DNA of 64,000 bases from Streptomyces sp. ALI-76-A (lineage in GTDB: Bacteria; Actinomycetota; Actinomycetes; Streptomycetales; Streptomycetaceae), in NCBI RefSeq assembly GCF_030287445.1, contig NZ_JASVWB010000002.1, forward strand, positions 5,270,001-5,334,000, read 5' to 3'. Under the pieces are notes generated by a model. That model was not told where the DNA came from. It searched no databases and saw only the letters and a program-made list of their open reading frames with translations. The position numbers were made by a program, and so were the translations under genes. This document shows, piece by piece, positions 62,543 through 64,000 of the stretch. Positions within the stretch are counted from its first letter, which is position 1. Every line of letters begins with the position of its first letter.

Positions 62543-63721
62543 TCAGCAGATCGACTGGGTGCTGTTGACCAGGGTGTTGTTGCGGAACGTGGTGTTCGTG
62601 CCGCAGGGGTTCTCGCGGATCGCGGAGTTGGTCACCCTCAGGTTCTGGATCGTGATGTCGGAGTTGTTCGGGAACTCCGAGCGGGCCGCCAGCCGGATCT
62701 CGCCGCCGCCGGTGACCGTGCCGCTCTGGGCGGCGATGTTCACGTTGTAGCAGTTCTCGACCAGGATCGCGTTGTTGCCGGTGTTGGAGAGGTTCACCCG
62801 GTCGATGACCGCGCCGCCGCTCTCGGACACGCAGAACACGCCGCGTCCGCCGCCGCGGGCGATGACCTCGCCCACGCGGATGTTGGTGGGGTACGAGCTG
62901 CCGACCCGGCCGTTGCGGTTGGCCATGCGGAAGGCCGCGTAACCGGTGCCGGCACCCGCGCCGTCCGCGTCGACCTTGGTGACCGTGGCGTTGACGGTCT
63001 GGTTGAGCAGCAGGCCCGACTCGCCCACGTTGCGTGCCGTGACCGTGCCGACGGTGAGGCCGTCGACGCCGTACGTCTCCACCGCGTGGCTGGAGGCCCC
63101 GGAGACGTAGACGTTGTCGATACGGACGTTGCGCGTCCACTGGCTGGTGTCGCCCCGGTTGTCGATGCGGACGCCGAGACCGCGTGACAGGCGCATGTCG
63201 AGCTGACCGAGGACCACGTTCTGCACGTTGCGCAGGAAGACGCCGTACAGCGGACTGCCGGTGAGGTTGAGGTGCTGGACCTCGATGTCCCGGGTGCCGC
63301 GGGAGTAGACCGGGGCCTGGTCGCCGGAGCCGGTGCCGGTGACGTTGATGGTGCCGCATACGTCGAGGGCGGTGTAGCTCGGCAGGGATATGCGCGAGCC
63401 GGCGGACATCGAGCCCGAGCCGCGGACCACGACGCGTTCCTTGGCGGTGCGGCCGGCGGTGAGGCTGTTGACGGCCGCCTGGACGGCGGCGCGCAGGTCG
63501 GTGCCGGTGTAGACGGTGCCGCTGCCGCGGCGGGCGGTCCAGGTACTGCCGCTGAGGACCGCCTCGGCCTGGTAGGAACCCTCGCCGCAGGCGGCTGCCG
63601 CGCCGACGGGGGCCGCGGGCGCGGTGGGGGCCGCGGTGGCGATGCTGGGCGCGGTGAGGGCGCCGGTGGCGAGGAGGGCGACGGTGCCGGAGGCGGCGAT
63701 GAGTGCGGCTCTGCGTCCCAT
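62543..63721 (-). CDS. Secreted right-handed beta-helix protein
   Basis: The 392-residue product has a Sec signal (GRRAALIAASGTVALLATGA, cleavage near TAAPTAPA), a Cys-containing start (ACGEGSYQAEAVLSG) and repeated beta-helix turns: NLTGSPLYGVFLRNVQNVVL, IDNRGDTSQWTRNVRI, YVSGASSHAVETYGVDGLTV, NLSNTGNNAILVENC. It resembles secreted pectate-lyase-like or polysaccharide-degrading proteins, but the catalytic residues cannot be placed. LacI-type operators upstream support sugar control. It is preceded by GGACGG-like RBS. Confidence 0.85.
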   Translation of the reverse strand: MGRRAALIAASGTVALLATGALTAPSIATAAPTAPAAPVGAAAACGEGSYQAEAVLSGSTWTARRGSGTVYTGTDLRAAVQAAVNSLTAGRTAKERVVVRGSGSMSAGSRISLPSYTALDVCGTINVTGTGSGDQAPVYSRGTRDIEVQHLNLTGSPLYGVFLRNVQNVVLGQLDMRLSRGLGVRIDNRGDTSQWTRNVRIDNVYVSGASSHAVETYGVDGLTVGTVTARNVGESGLLLNQTVNATVTKVDADGAGAGTGYAAFRMANRNGRVGSSYPTNIRVGEVIARGGGRGVFCVSESGGAVIDRVNLSNTGNNAILVENCYNVNIAAQSGTVTGGGEIRLAARSEFPNNSDITIQNLRVTNSAIRENPCGTNTTFRNNTLVNSTQSIC

Positions 63722-63733
63722 GGGGTCCGTCCT

Positions 63734-63764
63734 GTCGTCGAAACGATTCGACTGAATCGATTCA
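63734..63764 (-). promoter_or_regulatory. LacI-type double operator
   Basis: A perfect 12-bp palindrome TGAATCGATTCA (63753-63764) is followed by a near-palindrome TCGAATCGTTTCGA (63737-63750, minus strand). Both have the central CG typical of LacI-family sites, in front of the beta-helix gene. Confidence 0.55.
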
Positions 63765-63913
63765 TGTGTGGGGGGCCGTGAGTGTGGCAACGGGGCGGCA
63801 CCGCGTCAATGGCTGTGGCGTGAGCGGCCTTTCACGTCGGTGACGGGACTTCGATCGGGGGTGGGTCCCTGATGTCCTGTCCGGGCCCGCGCCTGCGTCA
63901 GCGCGTTCTGCGG

Positions 63914-63919
63914 CAGACT
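63914..63919 (+). promoter_or_regulatory. Leaderless -10 element of nnrD
   Basis: CAGACT ends 7 bp before the ATG at 63927. Confidence 0.45.
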
Positions 63920-63926
63920 CGAACGC

Positions 63927-64000
63927 ATGCGTACTGCGTACAGCGTGGAGACGGTAAGGGCGGCCGAGCGGGAGCTGATGGGACGGCTTCCGGACGGGGC
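63927..64000 (+). CDS. nnrD: NAD(P)H-hydrate repair enzyme, N-terminus
   Basis: The visible 24 codons read MRTAYSVETVRAAERELMGR and continue past the window edge. This is the start of the bifunctional NAD(P)H-hydrate epimerase/dehydratase that repairs damaged NAD(P)H and usually follows acpS in Streptomyces. The rest, including the substrate-binding domains, is outside the window. Confidence 0.7.
   Translation, partial: MRTAYSVETVRAAERELMGRLPDG

Overview
The window is a high-GC actinobacterial chromosome segment, almost certainly Streptomyces. The evidence is third-position G/C bias, frequent GTG and TTG starts, short GGAGG ribosome sites, leaderless promoters, the order rpmG-hadA/hadB-like-murB-add-aspC-tRNA-Trp-secE-nusG-rplK, and WhiJ-type XRE/DUF397/ATPase genes. 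It spans the main transcription and translation superlocus.

Layout. 1-1662: the end of an integrated element. It carries a broken SEFIR-domain gene and stops at a 3' fragment of tRNA-Tyr, which looks like an att site of SLP1 type. 1711-5157: chromosomal flank with a decayed carboxypeptidase-regulatory-domain gene, a small Cys-containing protein, an NAD(P)-binding protein and an amidohydrolase. 5412-12527: tRNA-Thr, tRNA-Met, rpmG, two MaoC-type dehydratases, murB, adenosine deaminase, aspartate aminotransferase, tRNA-Trp, secE and nusG. 12625-25221: rplK-rplA, two paralogous lipoproteins, rplJ-rplL with an attenuator-like leader, rpoB and rpoC. 25443-30687: a DUF1707 membrane protein, then the str operon (rpsL, rpsG, fusA, tuf). 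30994-32202: a membrane acyltransferase. 32770-49328: the S10, spc and alpha clusters in standard order (rpsJ to rplQ), including secY, adk, map, infA, rpmJ and rpoA. 49470-59553: truA, an anchored extracytoplasmic protein, a GT87-like mannosyltransferase, rplM-rpsI, glmM, a DUF389 protein, coaA and glmS. 59514-64000: a DUF397/XRE/HATPase set, two small ORFs sharing a C-terminal motif, acpS, a secreted beta-helix protein with a LacI-type operator, and the start of nnrD.

How it fits together. Most genes build the ribosome, RNA polymerase and Sec translocon. murB, glmM and glmS supply cell-wall precursors. coaA, acpS and the dehydratases serve CoA, carrier-protein and fatty-acid chemistry. Strong hairpins separate most transcription units, and several single genes seem to be read from leaderless transcripts (a TANNNT-like hexamer 6-7 nt before the start codon).

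The most unusual items are the tRNA-Tyr element boundary with its interrupted SEFIR gene, a 25-nt leader hairpin shared by the str and S10 operons, an Asn at the RpoB position equivalent to E. coli Ser531, and the LacI-like operators in front of the beta-helix gene. All calls come from reading the sequence; no database search was possible.
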